From contig JAYMTA010000536.1 of NCBI GenBank assembly GCA_036897625.1, positions 1 through 27,211 on the forward strand: a DNA stretch of 27,211 nt, given 5' to 3'. The notes under the pieces were generated by a model that did no database searches, had not been told where the DNA came from, and saw only the letters and a program-made list of their open reading frames with translations. This document shows, one piece after another, positions 9,396 to 19,636 of the stretch. The DNA is from Pelargonium cotyledonis. Taxonomy: Eukaryota > Streptophyta > Magnoliopsida > Geraniales > Geraniaceae. Within the stretch, counting starts at the first letter, position 1; every line of letters starts with the position of its first letter. Made by a program: the position numbers and the translations under genes.

Positions 9396-11073
9396 AGATT
9401 TTGAATGAAAGTGGCATCAACTTAGGTATGTAAAGTAGAGAGCAGAATGTCTTGTGTTTGCAGGTGTTTTGGGTATTCATTTTCTGCATATGATGATGAT
9501 GATGTTTGTGTATCTTATGCATCCACCAATGTACAAAAAAAAAAGGTTAATGAGCATTTGTAAATGCATATCTGTACTCAGTGTCATTTTTTTCAAAAAC
9601 CAAATCAGACTTTAGTTGATTGGTTCCAGATCCGGACATGTAATAGGTTCAATTTTTATTTGATGGTCCTCACTTGAGGATTGGGTTAGATTTCAATCAA
9701 CTCAATGATTCAGTCATCAAAGCATAGTATTTACAAAGAGAGCGTTTTTTTATCTAAGCTAAACCGTCAATGAAGTTAAGTTATGAGACCCGACAAAATA
9801 TTCTCGATCCTTCCGTCTTGCAAATTTATTGGAGTGGATATGAATAAAATTTAATGTGGTGTCTTCTTTAAACAAAGATTAAACTATTCTTTACTTTTGA
9901 AACATGCCTTTGTATCCTTAAGTTGGAAAAAATTTTGAGTCTCAATTACATGTATCGCAGAAATTTTTAGTACGCATAACGGCAATGTGAACATAGAATA
10001 ATAAGATTTTAAAGTTTGATGCATTTTTAAAATGTTTATTTTGAAATGTGAAACTTTTGTACGGAATGTGAACATAATTTGTCATGTGATATAGAATAAT
10101 AAACATAAACATGTAGTTGTAACATAATTTTCAATACGAACAAATTGAAAGTACAAACTTCTCAAAAACATGCATTGATTGTAGACGAACTCACAAGTCG
10201 ATTGATGTTTACAATTGAAAGTAAAAACTTCTCAAAAACATGCATTGAATGTTATTGAAAAGAGAGCACATTCAACCATGCCGTGTTTGGTTAGTTGTCG
10301 TTCAAGTTCCGGAACAGAGATAGCTGCTCTGGTAGCGTTTTTAGGTAAGCGGTAAATCGGGTTTGAGAGAAAAACACACTGCCAGCAAACTAGGGAGGAG
10401 GCTATGTACATACACAATGTGTTACAATATATAACCTTAATCCCTAAACATGTCAATCTTTCTCTGGATTGAAATAGTTATTTGCATGAACAAAAGATAA
10501 GCAGATGATGCTGATAATTAGTTAATTAGGTCAGAAATGGAAATCCATAATGTAAAACATTAAAAACTGGGAGCATCAGTAACTTAAATGCAAAACAAAA
10601 CCACCACAGCAGTGTCAGATATGTATTGGTTGTTTTGGTGCTCAAGAACACCACACAGTGGTGGTGTTTTCACAATAGAACAATTGTTTTTACAACTTAT
10701 CCAATAAAATAGTCACTAGTCATTATACAAGTCTGGAAGCTCATTCTCGATAAAAAAAGATCATAACGTGAATACAAATCACAAAAATGTAAACTTGGTA
10801 ATCAACAACTTAGATACAAGGTTGGTGTCTACGAAAAATCGAAATGTAAACAAGCTATTGAATAAAAAAAAACAAGGAGAGTATGTCTCCCAATTCACAT
10901 CACAAGACAATACGATAATGCTCTTCTTAATCAACAAGTAATTGCCTAACAAATATCTTGTAAATTTTTTCTCAGCAACATTGATAGAAAGGAAAATAAT
11001 GGTCAGATGTGCATGGAAATGAGCCTTACCGTTCTCTTTTTCTCGCAACCGGGAAATGTAAACCGTATCATTA
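9396..11073. other. Spacer between convergent genes
   Basis: Holds the 3' flanks of the GT23-like gene (plus) and the ankyrin gene (minus). TGAATAAAATTT near 9841 is a possible poly(A) signal, though rather far from the stop at 9395. There is a short (GAT)n run near 9488-9502, an A10 run near 9536, AT-rich DNA with repeated AATGTGAACATA words (near 9984 and 10067), and the 40-bp direct repeat listed separately. I see no gene. Confidence 0.6.
10143..10252. repeat. 40-bp direct repeat, 70-bp offset
   Basis: Copies at 10143-10182 and 10213-10252 share AATTGAAAGTA.AAACTTCT followed by CAAAAACATGCATTGA.TGT, with two mismatches in 40 bases. The 30 bases between them are unrelated. No gene overlaps. 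Confidence 0.88.
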
Positions 11074-13746
11074 TTATTCCACGTCCTCACTCACCTGATG
11101 CCCATGTCCACCATCCCCACCTTTGTTAGACGCATGCTTCCTATGCTTTTTGCTCTTGGCTTTCTTCACTTTCATGCGGCGTTTCTTCTCAGTGGCATCA
11201 ATCCAGGTGTAGTCAGATGGAATGTGAAATGGGTCAGTTTCATCCTTGAAACGGTGACTATCACTGTCACTCGATTGTCCACCACGACTCCCTCGCATCC
11301 ATGAGATCCAAGACGATGAACCCTCATCCTTGGACTTGGCATCTTGGAAATGTGCAGGGCTGGAGAGAGGAGTTGAGAACTCCTCCATTGGCTGAAGCTC
11401 CTCAAATTTTGTAAATGTAACTAGGACTCGAATGGTAGGGACAATCGGGATGGCAACCTACAATAGAGTAAATGAATATTACATGAGCATTTTATTGAAC
11501 ACAACACTTCTTCTCATACACGAAGTCACGAACCCATACTTAAATGTCTAAAATGTTCAAATAAAGGCATTCCATCTTTCATGGTATATGACTCACCATG
11601 TTGCCAAAATGCTATTGTAATTACGAACTACTAATTCGTATAGCAAGTCTGTCCTCTAATCTATAGCTTGAAAAGCTGGTTGTCTTATCACACAGCTAGA
11701 GAGGTAGAAAGGGTAGAGTTGGAAAAAGGAGTAAACAGATACAAAGAGAACTAAAGTACACATGAAAGGCTAGTCAATATCTATAAAAATCTACACTGCA
11801 GTGAGATGCTGTTAGATAAGCAAAAGTGCAAAGAGACTTTTGCAAAACAATTGGCCAGCATTCCTCTTAAGTATGTACAACTCTCAGAAAAATAGATCAT
11901 CCTACCTATATGGAATCAGTTCCTGTATGTGCCTCAACTAAGGAAGCTACGAAAGAACTTTCTTTTTCTTTTTCTTTTTAGTCTATTTCTGACTCCCAGA
12001 CGAAAAGGAAAATGAACAAATACAGCAAGTGATTGTACTTATGTAAAGCATACAGTTAACTATTTGTCGACGGTAAAGCTGGAAATTACAAGCATAACAA
12101 AATGAAATAAAATCAGACGCAACAAGGTGGCAACATTAGCAGTAAATAAAAATAACATGAATTACCTTGACAGGAAATGTGCCGTTAGGTAGCTTAGTTG
12201 TCAAAAGTTCCCGGAGTCTTCTAATGGCCTTTACCTTATTCGCTAAGATGTCAAGTAAAGGCAGCAACTCCTCTGTTTTTAAAGGAAAATCTGGTGTCAA
12301 CCACAAGACAGGTCTCAAGCCCTTTTTGTACTCACTCTCATTCTTAGACTCAGTAGTTACCCCCTTTTTCTTTTTCTTCTTGCTGCTTTTATCTTTTCCC
12401 TTCTTAGCATCCCCAGTATCCTCCTTGAGAAATTCAGACGATGGTTTTTGTTGATCAACTGTTTTGTGATTGCTACCTTCTGGGGCTAACTTTGAAAACT
12501 TCTTCAGAATCTTTGAATCATCTGATTCATCGCCACCATTCTTTGAACCTTTCTTGTTCCAACCAAACCAACCCTTCTTCTCCTTTACACCATTGGGTTC
12601 GCAATTTTCATAGGAACCGCCTTGGTAGTCAAGGACCCCACGCTCCTCTTCCTCACAATGTCCATCTGAGTTTCCCATTCGAAGCGCGGAATCTAACTGT
12701 ATCCTTTCCTCAGCAGTCAACACATCATCATACTCATCATTTCCACCGCCATTGACCACCTTTTCATCATCATCCACTGCAAAAAGTTCCTCGTCAGTCA
12801 TGGCCCCCGGAACCCGCCTCGATTTCACACTCACCATTACATGAAGCATGTCAAAAACCTTAGCCTTCCAACTTCCAACCATCTCGGTTCTTTCTTGCCG
12901 CCTCCAATTTAAATGAGGAACAAGCTCAGCCTGGGTAACATCAATTCCTGGTCTATACATATTGGTCTGAGACATCAAGGTCACTTCATGGGCAACCTCA
13001 GCTTCAGTTGGTTGGGCGCCAGCACCTTCCAAAGCATTTGTGATTTCTTTCTCCTTGTGAGCAAGAACGATCAAAGAACCAGGTGCCAAAGACACATTAC
13101 CATCCTCTGATTTGTACCCCTCTCCAAGAAAGAGGAATGTTTGATCAGACCGTTGGATACGAAAGCCATCAAACCCAGCAAGTGTCATGTCAGCACGAAG
13201 ATTAGAACCATGCTTCCATATACGGTATGTATCTGATGGTGCTATCCGTCCAATGAATGGTATAACAGAGCTTTCAAAATGAAAAGTTATCTCCATGTAA
13301 AAATCTCGAATTCGAGATGCTGAGGCAACGATTCGGGGAAGCCTGCGGCACCATTTGGCCCATGCAAGTGGCTGGTAGTGCCGTGCAATGATCATAGCTA
13401 TAGCTTCTTCCCGGGTGCACACTGCTTCTTGGAGAGCACTCCAACCATTTTCATTCTGAAGACTCCAGTCTGCACCAGCTGCCATCAAAATTTCAGCAGA
13501 AGTTTGGTCACACAACCGGACAGCAAGGTGCAGAGGAGTCTCCCGACCAGGAACATCCCGACGATCGATGACAGCTGAAACAGCATCAGCTTGAACCTCA
13601 GCAGCAACCGATTCAGCTTCCGTGCTTACCTCACCAGCCTTGGCAAGTGGAGGGAGTGATGAGACAATGCGCCTGAGGGCAACATAATCACGGCGTGCAA
13701 CCGCCAAGTGTGCAGGACTGTGGGCATATTTGGAAAAATCTTCCAT
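11074..13746 (-). CDS. Ankyrin-repeat protein with GPCR-chaperone (ANKRD13-type) domain
   Basis: Two coding exons on the minus strand: 13746-12166 (527 codons) and 11457-11074. They are joined in phase 0 across a 708-bp intron (TCAAG|GTAATTC donor, TTGTAG|GTTGCC acceptor), giving 654 residues. The N-terminus has ankyrin repeats (HSPAHLAVARRDYVALRRIV near 9-28; RETPLHLAVRLCD...AAGADWSLQNENGWSALQEAV near 68-109). A conserved block follows (MEITFHFESSVIPFIGRIAP...DTYRIWKHGSNLR...FDGFRIQR). Then comes an acidic then lysine-rich low-complexity linker (KKGWFGWNKKGSK; SSKKKKKKG). The C-terminal part of the domain (RPVLWLTPDFPLK...LPNGTFPVKVAIPIVPTIRV) spans the intron. The tail is charged and His/Lys-rich. 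In animals this family binds ubiquitinated membrane cargo or aids receptor folding; the plant role is unknown to me. The start is the first ATG directly before the ankyrin block. Confidence 0.9.
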
Positions 13747-13777
13747 TGGATATTTTCTTTTGTTCTCTACTCTTTAT

Positions 13778-13794
13778 TCAAGGGCTCATTCCAT
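13778..13794 (-). promoter_or_regulatory. Two overlapping minimal uORFs before the ankyrin start
   Basis: On the minus strand the leader holds ATG GAA TGA (13794-13786) and, overlapping it, ATG AGC CCT TGA (13789-13778). They lie only 31-48 bases before the main ATG at 13746. Both would be translated only if ribosomes initiate there; an effect on translation is inferred, not shown. Confidence 0.5.
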
Positions 13795-14476
13795 GTTCTT
13801 ACACAACTCAAGCTATAGAGCAGAAATGCGTTACAACCAAATCACAATTTCAGATTCCCGAACTAGAAGTGAAGTCTAGGACTCTACAAACTACAAAACA
13901 GCCAACCAAGATCAGGATCCTAAAAACCTCTACTACCCCTATGATTAGTTCAACTTCTGATCAAAACCTCCAAATCAAAACCCTCTTTTAGGATCTAAAC
14001 TTCAAGCTGTTCCAACTTAAGCACATCAGCTGTACAATTCAAGCTCTGCAAAACCACTTCTAGAACCCAAACCCAACTGTGAGCTCCGCTACAGCTTACT
14101 AAAGATACTACAAACCCCAAATCTGGAAACAAACAAAAAAAGGCATAAATTTATAAGAAAATCAGCTCAAATAACAAATCAAAAATCAATATCACCTCAC
14201 GAATCACGGGAACCACACATATATTAACCAAAGAAAGCAACAAGAATCTGAGATTTTCCCAGTACACGGACCCAATAGAACCAAAACACGCACTCAAATC
14301 GACTCAACTGTCTCCCAATAAAAAAAACCAATTAAACACTCCACATTTCCCCCAAAAAAAGGGGAAAAAGCGACAGAAAAACGAGCGATTCAAATTGAAA
14401 GGCGAGACTTCGATTTCCTCTCGACGCAGCGATTTTCTGAGGAACCAAACAGAAAATTAGGTGAGAAATAAGTTAC

Positions 14477-14680
14477 CTGATAGAGCGAAACTTGCGAATC
14501 CGAAATCGCAGGCGATCGATTAGGGCTCTCAGGTAGCTGGAAGCGAAGCTCGGTAGATTTGAGCAAATCAGAGAGAAAAAGGAGGAAGAGGATGAATCGG
14601 GACGGTTGGTTCGGGAAGCAGAGATTGGATCGAACAGTCAGGATCTTCTCTCGTACTTGTTCACCATTAAATGCTGACAC
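14477..14680 (-). other. Probable non-coding first exon (5' UTR) of the ankyrin gene
   Basis: On the minus strand a strong donor, TATCAG|GTAACTTA, lies at 14477/14476, about 730 bp before the coding start. A plausible acceptor (TTCTGCTCTATAG) ends at 13813. Together they suggest a roughly 660-bp leader intron. The upstream limit is a guess, since the transcription start is not visible. A (CT)n tract follows at 14727-14743. Confidence 0.5.
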
Positions 14681-14726
14681 AACACGGACGCACTCGACTC
14701 AGTCCTGACTCGGTCCCCGACTCAGA

Positions 14727-14743
14727 TCTCTCTCTCTCTCTCT
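14727..14743. repeat. (TC)n dinucleotide run in the ankyrin gene promoter
   Basis: An alternating TC run on the plus strand (GA on the coding strand) just upstream of the proposed first exon. Such GA/CT tracts are common near plant transcription starts. Confidence 0.85.
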
Positions 14744-15600
14744 GTCTTTCGCTGTCTGTTTGTTTTCAGTTCTTCACCTTTGCTTTTTCACTTGGGGGCC
14801 ATTCTGCAGCTTTTAATTGCCCTTGGTTTTTTCAGATAATTACCATTTTGCCACCACTAATTTATTTTCTCCTTCCATGGCATGGTCTCAAGTATGAACT
14901 AAAAAATATAAGAAAATGAAATGTAACGCTTGCCATTTTCATAATCTATTCTTCGTTTAATGAGATTCGAAACTCACGATCTAATAGAATATACCAAGTA
15001 TTTGTGAAATCAAATTCCTAACTATTATTTCTAGATATTCTCTTTGTATATTCTCATGACCGTCTCAGTCTTTTTGAGAATTCTGTGTTAAAACAAAAAA
15101 ATTGGACCCTCTTTAAATTAAGGGTCTCGTTTAGTTGCCCCTACAACACATGCTCTTCTACGGACTTGGTTATACGTCAGGCTAAGAATAGAGCTAAAAT
15201 GGTTAAATATGAAATCTCATAAATTGTGTACTCCACAAATCAAGTTAAGCTCTTAATAAGATAAGAGGGAGCTAAGAAGCTATGTGTTTGTGTTTGGATC
15301 TTTATTTACAGTGTATTGTCTATGACATTATCAAAATTATGTCTTTTGAGTTAATATTCCAATTCTTGAATTTGTTAAATTGGTGTTTTGGAACAAACGA
15401 CCATTCGATATTTTTGTTTTAATTTTACGATGCACTCAATATGCTCAAGAGGAAAGAAAAAATAAAAAAGTGTATACATTGAGATGGCTTAAAGAACAAA
15501 TTGATCATAATGAATATTTACGAAGAGTGATATAATAAAAACATATATACCTACCTTTGAGCTCTCACCGATAGAAAACTTTATATCAAATCCTATCACA
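14744..15600. other. Intergenic, AT-rich, nothing recognised
   Basis: Upstream flank of the ankyrin gene. No protein-like frame, RNA gene or clear repeat could be supported here. Confidence 0.5.
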
Positions 15601-15830
15601 TAGAGCTGGTAATACGTGTTGTAACACTGCACACGACACTAAATCAGTGTGTTAAGCCTTCAAAACACGCACACACGGTTAATCAATTGTGTTGTGACAC
15701 GGACAAATAAGGGTATAATTATAAATTCGTCATAATAACGCGTCAAACATGTTGTACCTATCATGCATCATTATGTTGAATTATATTCGTGTCAATTGTG
15801 TATCATGTTGTACTGTGTCAAACGACCTAT
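15601..15830. mobile_element. Decayed hAT-type MITE fragment (GAGCTGG end, CGTGT/ACACG-rich)
   Basis: Begins TAGAGCTGGTAATACGTGTT and is full of degenerate ACACG / CGTGT words (CACACGACAC, AACACGCACACACGGTTAA, GTTGTGACACGG, TTCGTGTCAATTGTG) plus AAGGGTATAATTATAAATTCG. This recalls a common plant non-autonomous element whose ends read TAGAGCTGGCAA. The matching right end (TTGCCAGCTCTA) is not seen, so the copy seems truncated or eroded. The family call is from memory. Confidence 0.4.
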
Positions 15831-16490
15831 TTAATTTGGATGACTGCATACCTAAATTTGATTTTAATCTTTAGGAACATTTTATTATCACTAACCTAAT
15901 TTACATTCATACGAGTACTCTTTTTATCTTGACGTTCGCACTTTTTGTTTATGTATATTAACTTATTTTAATTTCAATTTTAATTTGTTTCTCCATTATT
16001 ATAAGTGTATTTTGCACACCGTTGTTTGGAAAGTCTTTGGCGATATTAATTCTTGAAAGTTCCCTACTTGAGTACATCTGGATATTAATATTGTGAACGG
16101 ATTGTGCTATAGTAGTACAGAAAATGAGATTATATGTCTGTCAATTCGATCGATCTTTGATGAAGGTGCGAGGAGTTTAGCTTACTTATCGTGGATATAG
16201 ATGAAGTGTCATTCACCAGTTTGAAAACAAATACAAATACAAAGATTATGATTCTTGTGAAACAATATTGATTGGTGTCTACCTAAGTTCTCTTGATATA
16301 CCATCGGTTTACTCGAACCACTTAATATATTGGATATATAATAAAAGATCATAATAAAAATGTGTTTATCTACAGTGCACAAGTATATAAACTCCCTCTT
16401 TCTACTCAAGAATACACTTTATTAATTTTGTTACATTTCTATCACAAAAAGACCTTTTTGTGTTTTGAGTTGGCAACATATTTAATTTGG
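15831..16490. other. Intergenic, AT-rich, nothing recognised
   Basis: No coding-like frame or repeat that I can support. Open frames here are of chance length. Confidence 0.5.
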
Positions 16491-16496
16491 TTAGCA

Positions 16497-16602
16497 GTTG
16501 AGATTGATGGTGCTGATAACGTCAATTGCTTACCAATTAAGATATGTGGTGCTGATGAAGTTTACTTTAACAATTGAGATCTCTGGTGCTGATAAGGTTA
16601 AT
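16497..16602. repeat. Three-unit degenerate tandem repeat with GGTGCTGAT core
   Basis: GGTGCTGAT occurs at 16509, 16548 and 16585 (spacing 39 and 37). Each is preceded by a diverged ATTGAGAT and followed by a short linker and GT. The units are about 38 bp long. Confidence 0.8.
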
Positions 16603-16619
16603 TAATTTTTTCATGGACA

Positions 16620-17675
16620 GTTAGGTAAATTAGTTTTATTAACATACATTTTAATAATCTAAACCATGGTTTACCGTATGATCCGTACCACTTTGAATCT
16701 TCGAGCAACATATATTGATTGCTACTCGTTTTGTCCATATAGCTCATGAAACACCTTAGTAGACATATGAGATGTTCAATTTACGTGCTAAAACAAAAAT
16801 TAGGCTTTTAAATGTTGACAAATAAACAGGTTTTTATGTTTTAAATTTATTTTTAAAAATGAAAATTAATACAAGAAAATTGCGTCTTATCTCACAATTT
16901 TAGTAACGATGAGTACATATGCTTCATGATACTTAAAAGACAAAAGAGTATATAATATAAAAATAATGCGATAAATAGGAAATGTAAAAGTTCATTGTAA
17001 TATCAAGGTTTGTTGGAACAATGGAGTTCAAAAATTATTTCAATGGGAACTAACGTCGTGGGTGTGCCCACAACAAGAATGTATTTGGTTAGCTTAGGAA
17101 ATATCGTTGCAGCCACTTGGTCATTGTTTGCTATCATGTGGTCCAAGGTAAGATTTATACATTTGAGCTTGAGATTGACCCCAAGAGGGAAAAAATGATA
17201 TGCTTCTATGTTACGAGTATTTTTTATTAGCCATTTATGGTTAGAATAATTGGTTTTTGAGTGTTTCTTGACAATAAAATTAGTTGATGCACCTCTTTGA
17301 ATCGGAGTCAAACTAGCACATTAGGGCATTTGTTAAATTATAGTTTAGGTGGTTTAAGGCGTGTAATTTGTTTAAATATGAAAACTTGGAGCTTCAAATC
17401 TTGCCTCCTAAAAGGCGAAGTAGAAGGTTTGGGTCCTTGGTCTGAGTTCCTAAAAACCCGGACAATAATCGCACACAATTTCAAAACAATTGGGTGTATT
17501 CCTAAAAAATTGTCTCGGGCGTGAAAGAAATGATATATTTCAAAAGAATTCAAACAACACCTCATAAGAAATTATTATAAAGAGAGAAAGTATATAGATG
17601 TTCATCAATGTAAGAAATGAGATCTTCGTACTCTTACCAAAGAGTATATATACTTACAATTCAAATTGACGATGT
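16620..17675. other. Intergenic, with one weak exon-like frame
   Basis: Mostly AT-rich. At about 17010-17150 one plus frame reads MGTNVVGVPTTRMYLV... then WSLFAIMWSK, with a hydrophobic stretch, and ends at a donor-like CCAAG|GTAAGATTT. I do not recognise the peptide and see no partner exon, so I do not call a gene. Confidence 0.4.
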
Positions 17676-17799
17676 GACAGTGCGTGATTGATTAGTGGAG
17701 ATATAGTGTATACTTGAAGACCCATTATGAGATTGGGTTTTAACCTCCCGCGACAGTGCGTGATTAGTTAGTGGAGATATAATGTATACTTGAAGAACC
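17676..17799. repeat. 47-48-bp direct repeat, 76-bp offset
   Basis: GACAGTGCGTGATT...AGTGGAGATATA.TGTATACTTGAAGA.CC occurs at 17676-17722 and again at 17752-17799 with a few changes. A 29-bp unrelated spacer separates them. It could be a remnant of a tandem duplication or of a transposon end. Confidence 0.85.
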
Positions 17800-18439
17800 A
17801 CGCCATTCACGAGTGCTTGGTGAGTTTTGGAACTTCCACGTGCTCTTCTAGCATCATGGGAGGAATGGAGCTTGTAGGAACGCCTATCGCTTCAATTATT
17901 GTCTTGTTATAACTTTGGAGGGTTGCCAAGAGGCAATTCTTTGCACAAGATACGCGATCTTTGGGGCCGTTTCAGTCATGGTGTAACGATAGTTTTTAAC
18001 TTATAAATTTTAAGGTAGCATAGATAATGTTTTTTTTAACTCACATTAACATAAGTTTGGTTATCCATGTTTTGGGTAGGATACAATATGTTTTCTTATT
18101 AATTACGGTTGACAATTCAAATTTAAGTTTTTTATTGTATATTTTATTTTTAAGCCCATATTGATTACGATTGTTTACTCACTCTATTGCAGATTAGAAT
18201 AAAAAAATGTCCAAAGCTAAAACTAGATGTAGTGACTTCTCAATCATAATATAAAACCAAGCTCCTTATTTAAATTTTCCTTGTTTAATTTATTTATTTT
18301 ATCCAATATAACAAATTAAATGCATCAATAGTCAAATTATACACACACAACACCTAAAAAGTCAAGATCTAAAGGATGTGAGAGTTTAAAACTAAGCAAA
18401 TCATTTGATAATCAATCAAAATAATCTAAGCAAATCATT
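17800..18439. other. Intergenic, probable 3' flank of the PP2A B'' gene
   Basis: No protein-like frame. On the minus strand AATAAA-type words occur near 18288-18300 and could serve polyadenylation of the gene to the right, but the true 3' end is not determined. Confidence 0.4.
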
Positions 18440-18643
18440 TCAAAACAGATGAAAACTTGATGGAGAGAGAACCCACAATAACTTAATTGTGAGAAACCGA
18501 TAAAAACAACAACGAACACAAGGGTAAAAACAAGAGGGTAAAAGAAGACTTGACAGAAGTGATATTACAAATTCGGATAACGCGAAAAAATGAACTAAAT
18601 GTCCTGATTGATCTAACCTTGACCTGATTTCCATAACCACTTC

Positions 18644-18917
18644 TCAGCGGTTATAGCCCTTGTATGGTCGAACTTTGGAGCGATGAAATGGCTCTCCCAT
18701 CACAAAACTCCTAATTGTCTGCAAATCCATGTAAATAGTGCCCCGAAAAGTTCTTTCCTGCGAATATATCAATAGTACATAGGACATGGCCAAGCTCGGA
18801 ATTTCCCTCTCATACTGTAAGGCATTATGCACAGTCCCATTGAAGAACTGCAGGTCGAGTCTCTTAGCTCGGTTGGCCAGTTTAGAAGAAGAATTCAGAG
18901 CTTTTTTTAGTCAATAC
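18644..18917 (-). other. Proposed 3' UTR exon of the PP2A B'' gene, with an unexplained open frame
   Basis: A good acceptor (GTTTACAG|GTATTG) at 18918/18917 pairs with a strong donor just after the stop of the upstream gene (TTAG|GTAAGC at 19626/19625). This suggests a 3' UTR intron of 708 bp. Inside the exon one frame stays open for 88 codons (18910-18647, stop 18644-18646) and looks protein-like (KLANRAKRLDLQFFNG..., SQERTFRGTIYMDLQ). An in-frame TGA lies right at its start, so it does not extend the main protein. I do not recognise it. The 3' limit of the exon is unknown. Confidence 0.4.
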
Positions 18918-19080
18918 CTGTAAACGAAGGACAGATGTTAGATAAGTCAAGTTCTAGCAGTCGATCGAGTGAAATGGAAGGGGGCTAGCAATAATCCGTG
19001 CACTTAGTGTCTACTTCAAACTACAGCATTTCAAGTCACGGACAAATCTAGTCGCGAACACTAAATGCAAATGGCCTAGT

Positions 19081-19156
19081 GCAGGGGTTGCATCCCTAAC
19101 TCAATCCTGTGACCTACAGGTCACATGGCAACAGCCTTTACGTTGCGCCAAGACCC
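19081..19156 (-). mobile_element. tRNA-derived SINE head in the proposed 3' UTR intron
   Basis: On the minus strand it reads GGGTCTTGGCGCAACG (A-box-like TGGCGCAAC) and then GGTCACAGGATTGAGT (degenerate B box). The spacing is as in tRNA-derived plant SINEs of the Au type. The sequence beyond the head does not match the usual Au body, so this may be another family or a truncated copy; the left limit could extend to about 18985. Confidence 0.5.
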
Positions 19157-19636
19157 AAATACAGAGTCGTCTTTATTTTAATTTTTAATGCAACTTATAC
19201 ACCTTTACATGACCACCTTGCAAAGTAGGGTAGGGACAAAAACAAGGTAGATGGTATGCCACACCATGTACCAACTATTCTGTGCTCAACTTGGAAAACC
19301 GGGTCACAAACACCAACATGATCAACTTGTTCTTACCCTTCGCTTCTATATTCTAAACCGCATGGCCAAACCATATGACTATCGAAGACTTCTACCACAA
19401 AAATTCTAGTTGAACCAGTGTCATGGTTTCCAAATCTTCCACTTTCACACCATGGAGACACAATAATCAATGCATAATATTCCCATTTCGAAAAACTTTG
19501 ATAAGAAACCCCATATTATTTCTTGAAAATGTATAATTTGAAATTTTTTAATGTCTGCCCACGAGGCACGCTCAATTTTAAATAAACTATTGGAACCGCC
19601 ACAACTCTAAGCTGGAGTAGCTTACCTAACTGAAAC

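Noticed and set aside
12167-12755. Plus-strand open frames of about 95-104 codons
   Set aside because: They are antisense shadows of the ankyrin gene's main exon, which has clear family motifs on the minus strand.
17297-17565. Overlapping 75-codon open frames on both strands
   Set aside because: No recognisable motif, no splice context, and open on both strands, which points to composition rather than coding.
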